A DNA stretch of 49,821 bases from positions 1-49,821 of the forward strand of contig DAIDHL010000010.1 in NCBI GenBank assembly GCA_027459745.1, given 5' to 3'. The position numbers and the translations under genes were made by a program. The notes beneath the pieces are model-generated. The model did not search any database and had not been told where the DNA came from. It saw nothing but the letters and a program-made list of their open reading frames with translations. This DNA comes from Candidatus Levyibacteriota bacterium. Lineage in GTDB: Bacteria > Patescibacteriota > Microgenomatia > Levybacterales > UBA12049. Shown here piece by piece: positions 16,401 to 25,034 of this stretch (within the stretch, counting starts at the first letter, position 1; each line of letters begins with the position of its first letter).

Positions 16401-17195
16401 TCATTTGGAACTTAAGAATTGTAGTTTGTCTTCGGGATACAAAAAGTCTATAGTGTCTGTGTCCGATGGTGCCCTTTGTTGGGTGGACATAAATAAATGC
16501 CAATATTCTGGTTTTATATCTTTTATAAGTGATCTTCCAAGTGTACCCGTAAAAAAACTTAAGTTACGTGTATCATTATTCCCCGTTATATAACGAAAAC
16601 CCATCTTTCTGGCCACATCCTGCAATCGTTTATAAAAACTCTTGGCAACGCCTTTTCCCCGCAATTCTTCACGGTCATGATATGTCCCTACATATAGGCA
16701 TCCATTTTCATTTACATCAAGTGTAATTACATTAGCAACATAATCATTAAAATCAATCAAACCCTGCTCAACAAAACTGTTATATAATAAATGCTCGGGA
16801 TCAATATCATCCGGACCGTCCGGTGGTATAAAAATCTCATCATTAGGGGTATTTTTTCTTTTTTGCTCGAGCAGCATATTATATTGTTCATAACTTTCAC
16901 TATTTGATACTGGTTGTAGTTTATGCTCTACCACAATACCATTTAGTCTTTTAGCTGTCTGATCTATAATTACCGCATTCACGGCTTCCGGATCATTACT
17001 TAATTCAAGAAAAACTTTGGGGACTAATATATAGCGCATAGCTGCGTGTGGAGCATCGGCGAAACTTTGTGCATGTTGCGGATCCTTATACCAATCTTCA
17101 AATGCTACTCTGTCCGAATCCACTATTCTCTCTACTTCAGTTTTCTTGTCGTTGTCTACTTGGGGTAGCAATCCATCTAAATTTGATTCAGCCAT
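16401..17195 (-). CDS. GNAT-family N-acetyltransferase
   Basis: 264 aa. The C-terminal half has the GNAT core: 'NGCLYVGTYHDREELRGKGV' (acetyl-CoA loop R-G-K-G-V) followed by 'AKSFYKRLQDVARKMGFRYI' and 'NLSFFTGTLGRSL'. The N-terminal 110 residues are helical and unassigned. The ATG at 17195 is chosen over an upstream GTG because TATAAT (17207-17202) ends exactly six bases before it; the GTG would overlap the -10 box. Substrate unknown; no partner gene. Confidence 0.72.
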   Translation of the reverse strand: MAESNLDGLLPQVDNDKKTEVERIVDSDRVAFEDWYKDPQHAQSFADAPHAAMRYILVPKVFLELSNDPEAVNAVIIDQTAKRLNGIVVEHKLQPVSNSESYEQYNMLLEQKRKNTPNDEIFIPPDGPDDIDPEHLLYNSFVEQGLIDFNDYVANVITLDVNENGCLYVGTYHDREELRGKGVAKSFYKRLQDVARKMGFRYITGNNDTRNLSFFTGTLGRSLIKDIKPEYWHLFMSTQQRAPSDTDTIDFLYPEDKLQFLSSK

Positions 17196-17201
17196 ATTAC
17201 A

Positions 17202-17229
17202 ATTATACACTGATACTCTTTTACTACAA
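17202..17229 (-). promoter_or_regulatory. GNAT gene promoter (leaderless)
   Basis: Minus-strand TTGTAG (17229-17224), 16-bp spacer, TATAAT (17207-17202), six bases to ATG 17195. Confidence 0.6.
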
Positions 17230-17260
17230 TTTATATTTTATACCTACAGCTATAAAGGCA

Positions 17261-17289
17261 TTGACATTTTAAGCAGACGCATTTACAAT
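17261..17289 (+). promoter_or_regulatory. Strong promoter of the 96-aa gene
   Basis: TTGACA (17261-17266), 17-bp spacer, TACAAT (17284-17289); ATG 12 bases later at 17302. The best match to the sigma-70 consensus in this part of the window. Confidence 0.75.
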
Positions 17290-17301
17290 CACTCTCATTA
17301 T

Positions 17302-17592
17302 ATGAGTAGATCAGCAGAAGCATTACAAGCAAGGGGCTATAAAAGAACTGAAAGAGGAGTATACGTTTCACCTCAAGGGAATTCACCCGCGCTCAGAACA
17401 GATGGCATTCCACCAGAAAAACTTATTCGCTCTTATAGAGAGATGCATGTTCTACCTCCCGGAGAATCAATGGATGCTAATCGATATTTTCAATTCTCCC
17501 GAACTGAAGTAGATTTGCGTACAAAAGACCCCACTCTTCTAATAGAAGCTATTGCAATTACACCACGAAGGAGAAAAAAGCTCGGAAAATAA
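17302..17592 (+). CDS. Small basic hypothetical protein, 96 aa
   Basis: The ATG at 17302 follows a near-consensus promoter, so the longer upstream-extended reading is not used. The protein is rich in R and K ('GYKRTERGVYVSP', C-terminal 'TPRRRKKLGK'), with no TM segment or cysteine. A nucleic-acid-binding role would fit the charge but nothing proves it. Family not recognised. Confidence 0.6.
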   Translation: MSRSAEALQARGYKRTERGVYVSPQGNSPALRTDGIPPEKLIRSYREMHVLPPGESMDANRYFQFSRTEVDLRTKDPTLLIEAIAITPRRRKKLGK

Positions 17593-17748
17593 TTACACGT
17601 ATATCACCACCCTGATTCCATTTGTCTTCGTTACGCTAAGCTAATTTTTAATATACAATTAATAGTATATAGTCTAATAAACAAATTCTTTTCTATATAA
17701 ACCAGATTAAATAACAGATTATGAATTTTTTTATAATTAATAATTTTA

Positions 17749-18264
17749 TTAAGATTCTTTTTGATTAAAGTCAAGTACTTTCACTTTACCATTTTTTATG
17801 ATGGTTAAGATTCCAGGTGGTGGACTATTGATAAAAAAATCTTTAAAAGTAAAATGCTCACCTGATAATAATTTTATTAGAGCGACAATTACAACACTAT
17901 GTGTGCATATTAAGATTCGTTCATATTCGGATGATTCTAATTCTTTTATTAGCCTCTTGATACGTCTTCTAAAATACCAGGCTGGTTCAAAAACATTTTC
18001 ATTTAATCTTTTGTCGTATTTAAAGTTTTTGCCAGTAATTTTACTAATAATATTCGCAGTTTCTTTACAACGTCGAAATTCAGAACATAAATTACAATCT
18101 GTTGGTACTTTTTTTAAATATCTTGCAAGTTTTTCAGTTGTGGGTCTACCTATGGGTAAAATATGTGCAGTAAATATTTTAAACCCGTAGGTTCTAAACC
18201 ATCTTTTCGATTGAGTTACAAACGTCTCAGAATGACGAATAATATAATAGGTTTTTGCTTTCAT
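17749..18264 (-). CDS. Histidine phosphatase (phosphoglycerate-mutase-like)
   Basis: 171 aa. The catalytic 'IIRHSET' (RHS/RHG motif, H10) opens the protein, the arginine-bearing 'CSEFRRCKETANII' (about residues 58-71) follows, and the second histidine is in 'ILICTHSVVIVAL' (about 117-129). This is the histidine phosphatase superfamily, probably a broad phosphatase rather than a glycolytic mutase because it is short. It sits 96 bp downstream of a lipid-kinase-like gene on the same strand. Confidence 0.82.
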   Translation of the reverse strand: MKAKTYYIIRHSETFVTQSKRWFRTYGFKIFTAHILPIGRPTTEKLARYLKKVPTDCNLCSEFRRCKETANIISKITGKNFKYDKRLNENVFEPAWYFRRRIKRLIKELESSEYERILICTHSVVIVALIKLLSGEHFTFKDFFINSPPPGILTIIKNGKVKVLDFNQKES

Positions 18265-18360
18265 AAAATATTTTAACTAATATGATTATGATTAATTATC
18301 AACTTATGAATAAAGCACTTCTTAATAGTGCAAAAATAAATATTAAATACGTTTAAGTAA

Positions 18361-19311
18361 TTAAATAAATCCTGCTCTTTTTTTAGATTCCGGAAATCCA
18401 CAAATTATTTTGAGGCAACTTGAGTTTATTCGATAACTGACCGGCGTTTCACCAAATAAGGTGGCGTCTGCATGAACAAGAACGGGCTGATTAGTAGTAA
18501 TATTAGCAGTTTTGCTTTCCAATATCCGTATATGTCTGCGATCCACGTGTTGATTAAAAAGTAATCTAAAAAAATATTTCATAGTTCCCCACCAACTCAT
18601 GTTATATATTACTACAGTTAAATTGTGATTATTTAATTTGGCCCCAGGCGCCATACGAAGTGAAGCTCCTGTTAGTGGTCCATTAGCTACAACTACTAAA
18701 TTTGCTTTACTTTCTATAGTTTTATCATCGGTTTGTATAGTAACCAAAAAGTTTTTAAATTTAAATAATGTTCTGAACATTGGTAAGATTTCTGCATAAT
18801 GCTTCTTCTCAATATTATCGAAATATTTTTGAAATTTTGCGTCAAGGCCAATTCCTGATGTCTCGAGAAAGTAGTATGGCTGTGATAATGACTTTCCTTT
18901 AATTCTAATTACTGACCCTAAATCTACCTTAATTACTCTATTAATCTTAATAATCTCGATTGCCTGCTCAAGCTGATTGGGTATTGCCATCATTTTGGCA
19001 ATATTCATGAATGAACCTAAAGGAATTATGCCTAATACTACGTTAGAACCAACTAAACCATTTGCGACTTCATTGATTGTGCCATCACCTCCAGCTGCCA
19101 AGACTATTTCGTATCCTTTTTTTGAAGCGGATTTTGCTAATTTTTTTGCGTCCCCTGGACCTTTAGTTTTAACATAATCAAAATTGAGATAATATTTTTT
19201 TAACAATGATTTAATTTCATCAATCGTAAAATTTGATTTTTTGCCTACTATTTCTCTTTTCTCCCCTGCGTGGGGATTAAATATGAGAAGAATGTTATTT
19301 TTCTTTTTCAT
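18361..19311 (-). CDS. Diacylglycerol kinase-family lipid kinase
   Basis: 316 aa, full length for the YegS/DgkB family. The ATP-binding 'AAGGDGTINEVANGL' is at about residues 72-86 and 'LGIIPLGSFMNIAKMM' at about 93-108, where the usual G-T-x-N-D-F appears as G-S-F-M-N. The C-terminal beta-sandwich holds 'NLVVVANGPLTGASLRMAPG'. It would phosphorylate a membrane lipid such as diacylglycerol or undecaprenol; the exact lipid is unclear. Confidence 0.88.
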   Translation of the reverse strand: MKKKNNILLIFNPHAGEKREIVGKKSNFTIDEIKSLLKKYYLNFDYVKTKGPGDAKKLAKSASKKGYEIVLAAGGDGTINEVANGLVGSNVVLGIIPLGSFMNIAKMMAIPNQLEQAIEIIKINRVIKVDLGSVIRIKGKSLSQPYYFLETSGIGLDAKFQKYFDNIEKKHYAEILPMFRTLFKFKNFLVTIQTDDKTIESKANLVVVANGPLTGASLRMAPGAKLNNHNLTVVIYNMSWWGTMKYFFRLLFNQHVDRRHIRILESKTANITTNQPVLVHADATLFGETPVSYRINSSCLKIICGFPESKKRAGFI

Positions 19312-19494
19312 TTATTTAGCAAAATCATATAACTATTTTGAATGTAATTACTCTCTACTAAATTTATCGAATTTCTTATTGGAATTATGTCCCACAGTAT
19401 ACACCTAATAGAAAGTACAAGAAAGCAAGAGTAAATATTTATTTTAGATCTTATTAATGAATATTTCTTATTTATTATCTGTTGAACTATATCT
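19312..19494. other. AT-rich spacer without a gene
   Basis: No supported gene, hairpin or tRNA seen between the lipid kinase start and the PadR-like remnant; very AT-rich. Confidence 0.5.
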
Positions 19495-19905
19495 TTAATT
19501 GAGATGCAATACCCATTTTAACTCTAATTTGCATTCCTGAATTCTATGGTCTAGTAAAGATAATATTTCCTCTATTTATGATGGTTTCATTCCCCAACTT
19601 TGAGTATCTTTGGTTTGCTTGATTAAATGAGCTAAATTTTCATGAAAAAAAGTAGTATAGTGGTTAATTAAAAACAAACGTTCTTTTCTGGAAAGAAATT
19701 CGAAAACCAATACTTTAAAAAAACAAATCCTTATCCCGCCGGACTAATATTAGTATTCATCATAAGCTTGTGAGAACTTTTCTTACCAGTAATTGTGACG
19801 TTATATATTTTAAATTTTCGTTCACCATTTTTAAATATACGAGAAGTAATATATCCTTCTTATATTAGAGATAACATTGCATTAATCGAATTCAATAATT
19901 TTATT
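19495..19905 (-). pseudogene. Decayed PadR-like transcriptional regulator
   Basis: No intact frame, but conceptual pieces on the minus strand line up in the order of a PadR protein. 'INAMLSLI' is interrupted by TAA, then 'EGYITSRIFKNGERKFKIY' and 'NVTITGKK' give the wing of the winged helix. After a frame change comes 'KVLVFEFLSRKERLFLINHY', 'LAHLIKQTKDTQSWGMKPS', another TAA, and the helical end 'IEEILSLLDHRIQECKLELK'. Two in-frame stops plus a frameshift and no start codon mark it as a pseudogene. The N-terminal helix-turn-helix is largely lost. The family call is from memory of the PadR wing and C-terminal helices. Confidence 0.5.
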
Positions 19906-19981
19906 TTTCAGGATAATAATAAATAACAGCAAATAAAATCTTTAATACTTGATTGTATTTTTCGATGACACTGAATTAGAA

Positions 19982-20959
19982 TTATGGGTTAGAAGTAGCC
20001 TTTGCATAAATGAAGATGGTATTATTTGGATCTGAACGTATACAACCATCTGTGATAGCTGCATAGTTAATTGCTAAACCCTTTTTTGTATACCAGTCGT
20101 TGGCTGCAGGTATTGCCTGATCCACCGGGAGGGTGGGGGTATATTCGATAAATTCTTGGGTAAACTGACTAAAATATGCAGCTTGTAGTTGTGGATTTGC
20201 GGTATCTTCTAAAAAATGCTGACCGAATGGAAAATTCTTTACTGAGGCGGCCTCACTTAAAAGTTTTTGATCATATATACATAAATCTTGATTTTCATTT
20301 AATGGAGCTAAATTATCTGCTGCTCTCTTTTGATTAATTAAGGTAAATATTTTTAGAGCAAATGCATCCGCCTGTGCTTGTGTATACTGCGAAGTAGAAG
20401 TCTGAGACAAATTACTCCCTTTCAATACACCTAAAGCGGTTGCTACAACAATAATTACCACTAAGATGATTCCTAATATAAAAGTGAGAAAAACGATCAG
20501 AATTGCCAACAGGGTATGCGATTTTCCACCTGTATTTACAACTATAGTCCCCGCCATTTTGTCATGCCAACCCTGTTTTTTGCTATCCCAGGCAACCCAA
20601 AGAAATCCTAAACAGAGTACAAATCCTGAAATTATATAACCTAAATAACGAATGATTGCCGAACCTAAGTCTAATGGCATCCCATTTTCTTTAACTACCC
20701 TAATGGCTAACAACTTATTACCCAGTGTCTGACCATTTTGACTGATCCAAAAGAAGACAAAATATACAATACCTACGAGTAAAGCGATTCCATTAACTTG
20801 AGGAGACAAAGTATGCTGACGAGACATTATGGATGAAAATGAAGTACCACCACCTACAGCTCCACTAATAATACCAATTATCAGTGTGTCAACTGAATAT
20901 GCGAGAAAGCGCTTCCAAAACCCTACGTATCCTTTAGGGTAAGATTTAGATTTTGCCAT
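19982..20959 (-). CDS. RDD-CAP fusion membrane protein
   Basis: 325 aa. Residues about 8-145 form an RDD domain: 'FWKRFLAYSVDTLIIGII', 'QTLGNKLLAIRVV' and 'KKQGWHDKMAGTIVV', with its usual TM helices. An extra TM helix follows (about 151-176). After a Ser/Thr/Gln linker, residues about 195-325 match the start of a CAP/SCP domain ('LINQKRAADNLAPLNENQDL', a YkwD-like helix) and would lie outside the cell. CAP catalytic-site histidines are not convincingly conserved. It follows the 83-aa membrane gene after five bases, so the two are one operon. Possible envelope role; unproven. Confidence 0.75.
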   Translation of the reverse strand: MAKSKSYPKGYVGFWKRFLAYSVDTLIIGIISGAVGGGTSFSSIMSRQHTLSPQVNGIALLVGIVYFVFFWISQNGQTLGNKLLAIRVVKENGMPLDLGSAIIRYLGYIISGFVLCLGFLWVAWDSKKQGWHDKMAGTIVVNTGGKSHTLLAILIVFLTFILGIILVVIIVVATALGVLKGSNLSQTSTSQYTQAQADAFALKIFTLINQKRAADNLAPLNENQDLCIYDQKLLSEAASVKNFPFGQHFLEDTANPQLQAAYFSQFTQEFIEYTPTLPVDQAIPAANDWYTKKGLAINYAAITDGCIRSDPNNTIFIYAKATSNP

Positions 20960-20964
20960 AAACT

Positions 20965-21216
20965 CTAATGTATTGAAATACCAAATAACACTTGTACGAC
21001 AAGATTAACTATAAAATATAAGACAAATATTCCGGGAAATCCAATGAGGGCGATAATGAGACTGATTATTGCTGCCTTCTTTATCCCCTTATTATTTTTT
21101 TTATTTGAGCTTACGGCATAGACAATAAACAAAATAATTGCTAATAATCCTGCTAAAATCGCCAATGGTATACTAATGATAGTTAAAATAACAAATATAA
21201 CGTTGATTATTGTCAT
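20965..21216 (-). CDS. Small two-TM membrane protein
   Basis: 83 aa with two or three hydrophobic helices (about residues 3-35 and 46-78) separated by a lysine/asparagine-rich loop ('SSNKKNNKGIKKAA'). No signature residues. It precedes the RDD-CAP gene by five bases and is likely co-transcribed with it, perhaps as a membrane partner. Family not recognised. Confidence 0.6.
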   Translation of the reverse strand: MTIINVIFVILTIISIPLAILAGLLAIILFIVYAVSSNKKNNKGIKKAAIISLIIALIGFPGIFVLYFIVNLVVQVLFGISIH

Positions 21217-21547
21217 AACATAATCATGAGCTAGGATCTTAAATTTGTCAATAGCTTAAAAAAGTTGAAAAGTATATGAATTATCTTATGGAATGGTTAC
21301 CCGAATTAAAAATTAATATACTTTTTAGACTATTTTCATATAAGTAGAATAAAAATAAATTATAATACAATTAATATATCTTATTATTAAAATTAAACTA
21401 CACACCCCAATAAAAGCATAGTCTGAGATATCAAGCGTAAATTTCTCAATTTATTTCATAAGTATATATATTGACCATCAGAATACAGTGTTACTAAATT
21501 TTTATATTTTATGCTAAATGATAAAATCTAATTGCATTTTTTAATAA
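21217..21547. other. AT-rich spacer without a supported gene
   Basis: 331 bp. A 23-codon frame at 21276-21347 (plus) is too short and lacks signals to be called. Otherwise only AT-rich sequence with several TATA-like stretches. Confidence 0.5.
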
Positions 21548-21865
21548 GTGTTAAAAGTCAAATTAGGACAGGTAGTTGAATACGCAAGCCATAATGAAAC
21601 ATTTATGCAAAGGGCAGTCAAAGAATTCTTTGGTAAGACCGTTATTGATCTTCGAGAAGATAATATAGAAATAATATCAGGATTGTTTAATGAGTGGCTG
21701 ATTTTTGATTTTAAAATTTCAAATGGAAGATCTCCTCGTGAGATGTGTAAAAAATCCTATAGAAAAAATTGGATCTACGACACTCTCAACATTGCGTATT
21801 ATTTTGCCTATTCATACCGTAATGCATCGATAGGGTTCATTTTGGCAGCTCTTTGTGCGGGGTAA
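21548..21865 (+). CDS. Truncated-looking hypothetical protein
   Basis: 105 aa from a GTG. The stretch 'GLFNEWLIFDFKISNGRSP' resembles the 'FxxWFLFDxxLxxGxTP' module of some SEC-C-associated hypothetical proteins, seen from memory. About residues 87-105 are read antisense through the end of the permease gene (overlap 58 bp), so the natural C-terminus has probably been lost. It may be a gene remnant cut by the insertion or rearrangement that placed the efflux operon here. Low certainty that it is expressed. Confidence 0.4.
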   Translation: MLKVKLGQVVEYASHNETFMQRAVKEFFGKTVIDLREDNIEIISGLFNEWLIFDFKISNGRSPREMCKKSYRKNWIYDTLNIAYYFAYSYRNASIGFILAALCAG

Positions 21866-22992
21866 ATACCAAAGAGCAAACCAATAATTATTGAGACAAT
21901 TACTGCAGCTATAATCGAACCTACCGGTAAGGTAAAAGGAACTTTAAGTATACTTGAAAGTAATAATCCCACCCCAATTCCCAAAGAAGTCCCAATCAAA
22001 CCTCCCGATACCGTCAAGACAACTGCTTCAATTAAAAATTGTACTAAAATATTACTTCTTGTAGCTCCAATGGCTTTAAGAAGACCAATTTCTCTAGTTC
22101 TTTCCGTCACCGTCACAAGCATAATGTTCATAATACCAATACCCCCGACCAGGAGAGAAATAGCGGCAATACCAGCCAAGACTCCACTTAAAATACTAGT
22201 AATTGTTCCCACCGTAGCCAATAAATCCTTTGAAGTAAATATGGCATATTTCTTGATCACATTTGGATCGGTTATATTATGCCGGTCGATGATTAACTGT
22301 TTGACTTCCAGAGCCGTAACTTCAACTGCATTACTATTGGTAACCCCTGCTTCAATATCTGTTAACGTCTGCTTTCCCGCAACTGTATTCATAGCAGTAG
22401 TCACAGGAATATATATCGAATTATCCGGATCTCCTGCAATGGAGCTACCTTTAGCCTGTAATACTCCTACTACGTAAAAAGAGCTGTTACCAATTTGTAT
22501 GATCTGTCCTACAGGATTGGAACCAGTCCCAAATAAATCGGTCACCACCTGTTGTCCCAATACTGCCACTGTACTGTATGAAGTAACATCATCATCCGTA
22601 AAAAAATTACCATACTGAGGAATAAGGGATAACATATCGGCATACGAGGGTGTTACACCATTGATGCTAACACTACTGCTTTGCCCGTTAGCAGAGACTG
22701 TTTTAGTCGTCACAACTTGTTCGGCTATCAAATTGATTTGCGGAATCTGCTGACTAATTGCTTTTGCATCATCCCGGCTTAAAGGAATATCGGGAGTAGA
22801 GACAATATATAATAGATTGGTACCAAGAGCTGATATTTTGGAGGTGATAGCAGCTGTTGCTCCCTGACTAATAATCAGTACTAATGTCACAGCAAAAATT
22901 CCGATAATAATCCCCAGCATGGTCAGAATTGTTCGCAAAATATTCGATCTCAATGATCTGACAGCCGTGATAAACACTTCTGAATAATTCAT
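21808..22992 (-). CDS. MacB/FtsX-type ABC permease
   Basis: 394-aa inner-membrane permease of a tripartite-like efflux ABC system. N-terminal TM 'TILTMLGIIIGIFAVTLVLI' (about residues 22-41) is followed by a MacB periplasmic-type core domain (about 45-240), then three TM segments of the FtsX domain with the signature 'VTERTREIGLLKAIGATRSN' (about 293-312), ending 'NPIDALRYE'. The ATG overlaps the ATPase stop by four bases. The order adaptor-ATPase-permease matches macAB-like operons; substrates can be peptides, antibiotics or lipoproteins, not resolvable here. Confidence 0.9.
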   Translation of the reverse strand: MNYSEVFITAVRSLRSNILRTILTMLGIIIGIFAVTLVLIISQGATAAITSKISALGTNLLYIVSTPDIPLSRDDAKAISQQIPQINLIAEQVVTTKTVSANGQSSSVSINGVTPSYADMLSLIPQYGNFFTDDDVTSYSTVAVLGQQVVTDLFGTGSNPVGQIIQIGNSSFYVVGVLQAKGSSIAGDPDNSIYIPVTTAMNTVAGKQTLTDIEAGVTNSNAVEVTALEVKQLIIDRHNITDPNVIKKYAIFTSKDLLATVGTITSILSGVLAGIAAISLLVGGIGIMNIMLVTVTERTREIGLLKAIGATRSNILVQFLIEAVVLTVSGGLIGTSLGIGVGLLLSSILKVPFTLPVGSIIAAVIVSIIIGLLFGIYPAQRAAKMNPIDALRYE

Positions 22993-23714
22993 CTTTGCTC
23001 CCCTTTCTTTTTATGTTTATTCTTCTCATCTGAAACAATACTACCATCACGGATTAATATAATCCTATCAGCGTACGCGGCAATATCAGGTTCATGAGTA
23101 ATAACTACGATAGTGTGTCCCTGAGCATGCAATGTTTGAAAAAATGACATGATTTCATGCGATGTTTTACTATCCAAATTGCCGGTAGGCTCATCTGCTA
23201 ATAACAAGGATGGATTCATAACCAATGCCCGCGCAATCGCCACGCGCTGAATCTGACCACCGGAAATCTGATTGGACAGATTGTCCGCTTTTTCTTCCAG
23301 ATGTACGAGGCGCAGCATATCCATAGCCCGCTCTCTCCTTTTGTCCGGAGGATACAGAGCGCTAAAAGACATTGGCCGCTCGACATTTTTAATCACACTA
23401 GTTCTGGAGAGTAAATTAAATGATTGAAAGACAAAACCTATTTCCTGATTACGAATATGCGCCAGTTGATCGTCAGTATAGTTGGATATGTCTTTGCCGT
23501 TAAGCAAATATTTTCCGCTGGACGGTGTGTCCAAAGCTCCCATAATGTGCATTGTGGTTGATTTACCGCTACCCGATGGTCCCATAATGGCCACAAATTC
23601 TTCCCGCATGATTTGCACAGTTAAATCCTTCAAGGCTTCGTACTCATTATCCCCTGTTTTGTACACTTTACGTATATGCTGGAAATCAATAAGAGGTTCT
23701 TTAAGACTATTCAT
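22989..23714 (-). CDS. MacB/LolD-type ABC ATPase
   Basis: ABC ATPase of 241 aa with Walker A 'GPSGSGKST', Q-loop 'VFQSFNLLSRTSV', signature 'ISGGQIQRVAIARAL', Walker B 'LLLADEPTGNLDSKT' and switch 'VVITHEPD'. The ATG at 23714 is preferred to a GTG at 23747 because the latter would overlap the adaptor gene by 23 bases and add an unusual N-terminus. It energises the permease encoded four bases downstream in overlap. Confidence 0.92.
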   Translation of the reverse strand: MNSLKEPLIDFQHIRKVYKTGDNEYEALKDLTVQIMREEFVAIMGPSGSGKSTTMHIMGALDTPSSGKYLLNGKDISNYTDDQLAHIRNQEIGFVFQSFNLLSRTSVIKNVERPMSFSALYPPDKRRERAMDMLRLVHLEEKADNLSNQISGGQIQRVAIARALVMNPSLLLADEPTGNLDSKTSHEIMSFFQTLHAQGHTIVVITHEPDIAAYADRIILIRDGSIVSDEKNKHKKKGEQR

Positions 23715-23724
23715 AAAACGCCCG

Positions 23725-24987
23725 TTAACCGCCGTTATTTGGCCCACTTGATTGGTTATTGGTTAACTGGGTATTACCCAAAATTACTTTCTCTCCTTGG
23801 CTTACGCCCTTAATAATTTCGCTGCGGGAGAACCCACGCAGGCCCACTAATACAGGCACAAACTTTACTTTGTCGTTTTTAGCTAAAATTTGTACTGCTT
23901 TTCCATTTTGATAAGGAATTATGGCCGCATTGGCAACAGTTAAGACATTATCTTTTTGAGCAGTGTGAATAGTCAGGTTAGCTGACATCCCCGGCCTAAC
24001 CAGGTTATCAGCATTAGGTAATTTCAAAAATACATTATATGTAACTACCCCATTGGTGTCCGTACCATAACTGTCAATTTGAATAATATTTCCGGTATAT
24101 GTTTTATTGGGAATACCGCTAAATGTTACATCAGCTTTTTGACCAAGTGCAACTTTATTTATATCCACTTCACTTACTGTTGTCTGAATTGAAGATCCAT
24201 GATTGGTACCTATTATCATTACAGGAGTAATTACAGTCGTAGTGGCAGTAGCTTGAGAACTGGACGTCTCGGCTTGAACTTTAGATCCAGTTAAGCCAAC
24301 AATATTGGCTATGATTCCATTGCTGGGAGCAGTAACCGTCGCATTTTGCGTTGCCTGATAAGCCAAATACGTACTATTTAGAGCTGCCTGATCCTTTGCA
24401 ATCACACTTTGTTGATTCTTAAAATTAGCCTGCGCGGCCAGCCAGTTATCTTGAGCTGTAGTAAATTGAGGTAAAACTCGATTGGTATAATTTGGTGAAC
24501 CATCACTATTTTGATAGGTAGAGCTGGTAGCTAAATTGGTAAATGTTTGCCAATCCGCAAACATTGTTGACTGCAGAGAATATAACGTGGCATTATCAGC
24601 ATTTAAATTGCTTTGAGCACTAAGGTAATTAGCGTAAGCAACTGCTTGTTCCTGAGCTGTAGCGCTACTGCGAACAGTAAATAATTTTTCACCCACAGAT
24701 ACGTTGTCTCCATTATGCACAAATAGCTGATCCAAGACTCCATTGGCGGGGGAATACACATCTGTCTGATTAGAAGAAGTTACTGTTCCGTTTTCCGTAA
24801 CCAGCTGATCTATATTTCCTAGTGAAACTGTGTCGAAGGTATATGCTTGTTTAGCAGAAGGTGAGAAGATATTTTTTAGGATCAATATTACAATTAACAA
24901 ACCCACCACAATTAGTATTTTTTTCTTCCAGGAAGTATGTAAAAACCATTTCCAAAATCTGAGTGGGGATTTCAATATTTTCTTCAC
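23725..24987 (-). CDS. MacA-like membrane-fusion protein
   Basis: 420 aa. A cytoplasmic basic N-terminus and one TM helix (about residues 24-41) precede the extracytoplasmic adaptor: a split biotinyl-lipoyl-like domain ('SPANGVLDQLFVHNGDNVSV' and 'VTAPSNGIIANIVGLTGSKV') flanking a helical hairpin, then beta-barrel and membrane-proximal parts ('RPGMSANLTIHTAQ'). Start is a GTG; a TAAACT six bases before it may be a weak -10. It is the first gene of the efflux operon. If the host is a single-membrane Patescibacterium the adaptor would reach into the cell wall rather than to an outer-membrane channel. Confidence 0.87.
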   Translation of the reverse strand: MKKILKSPLRFWKWFLHTSWKKKILIVVGLLIVILILKNIFSPSAKQAYTFDTVSLGNIDQLVTENGTVTSSNQTDVYSPANGVLDQLFVHNGDNVSVGEKLFTVRSSATAQEQAVAYANYLSAQSNLNADNATLYSLQSTMFADWQTFTNLATSSTYQNSDGSPNYTNRVLPQFTTAQDNWLAAQANFKNQQSVIAKDQAALNSTYLAYQATQNATVTAPSNGIIANIVGLTGSKVQAETSSSQATATTTVITPVMIIGTNHGSSIQTTVSEVDINKVALGQKADVTFSGIPNKTYTGNIIQIDSYGTDTNGVVTYNVFLKLPNADNLVRPGMSANLTIHTAQKDNVLTVANAAIIPYQNGKAVQILAKNDKVKFVPVLVGLRGFSRSEIIKGVSQGEKVILGNTQLTNNQSSGPNNGG

Positions 24988-25034
24988 TCACCCAGTTTAG
25001 CATGTAAATAATTTTAAATCCACCAACGTGCCTA

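Noticed and set aside
21276-21347. 23-codon plus-strand frame in the AT-rich spacer
   Set aside because: No ribosome-binding or promoter signal and no family resemblance.
23715-23747. Upstream GTG start for the ABC ATPase
   Set aside because: Would overlap the adaptor gene by 23 bases and add an N-terminus unlike the family; the ATG at 23714 gives a normal start.
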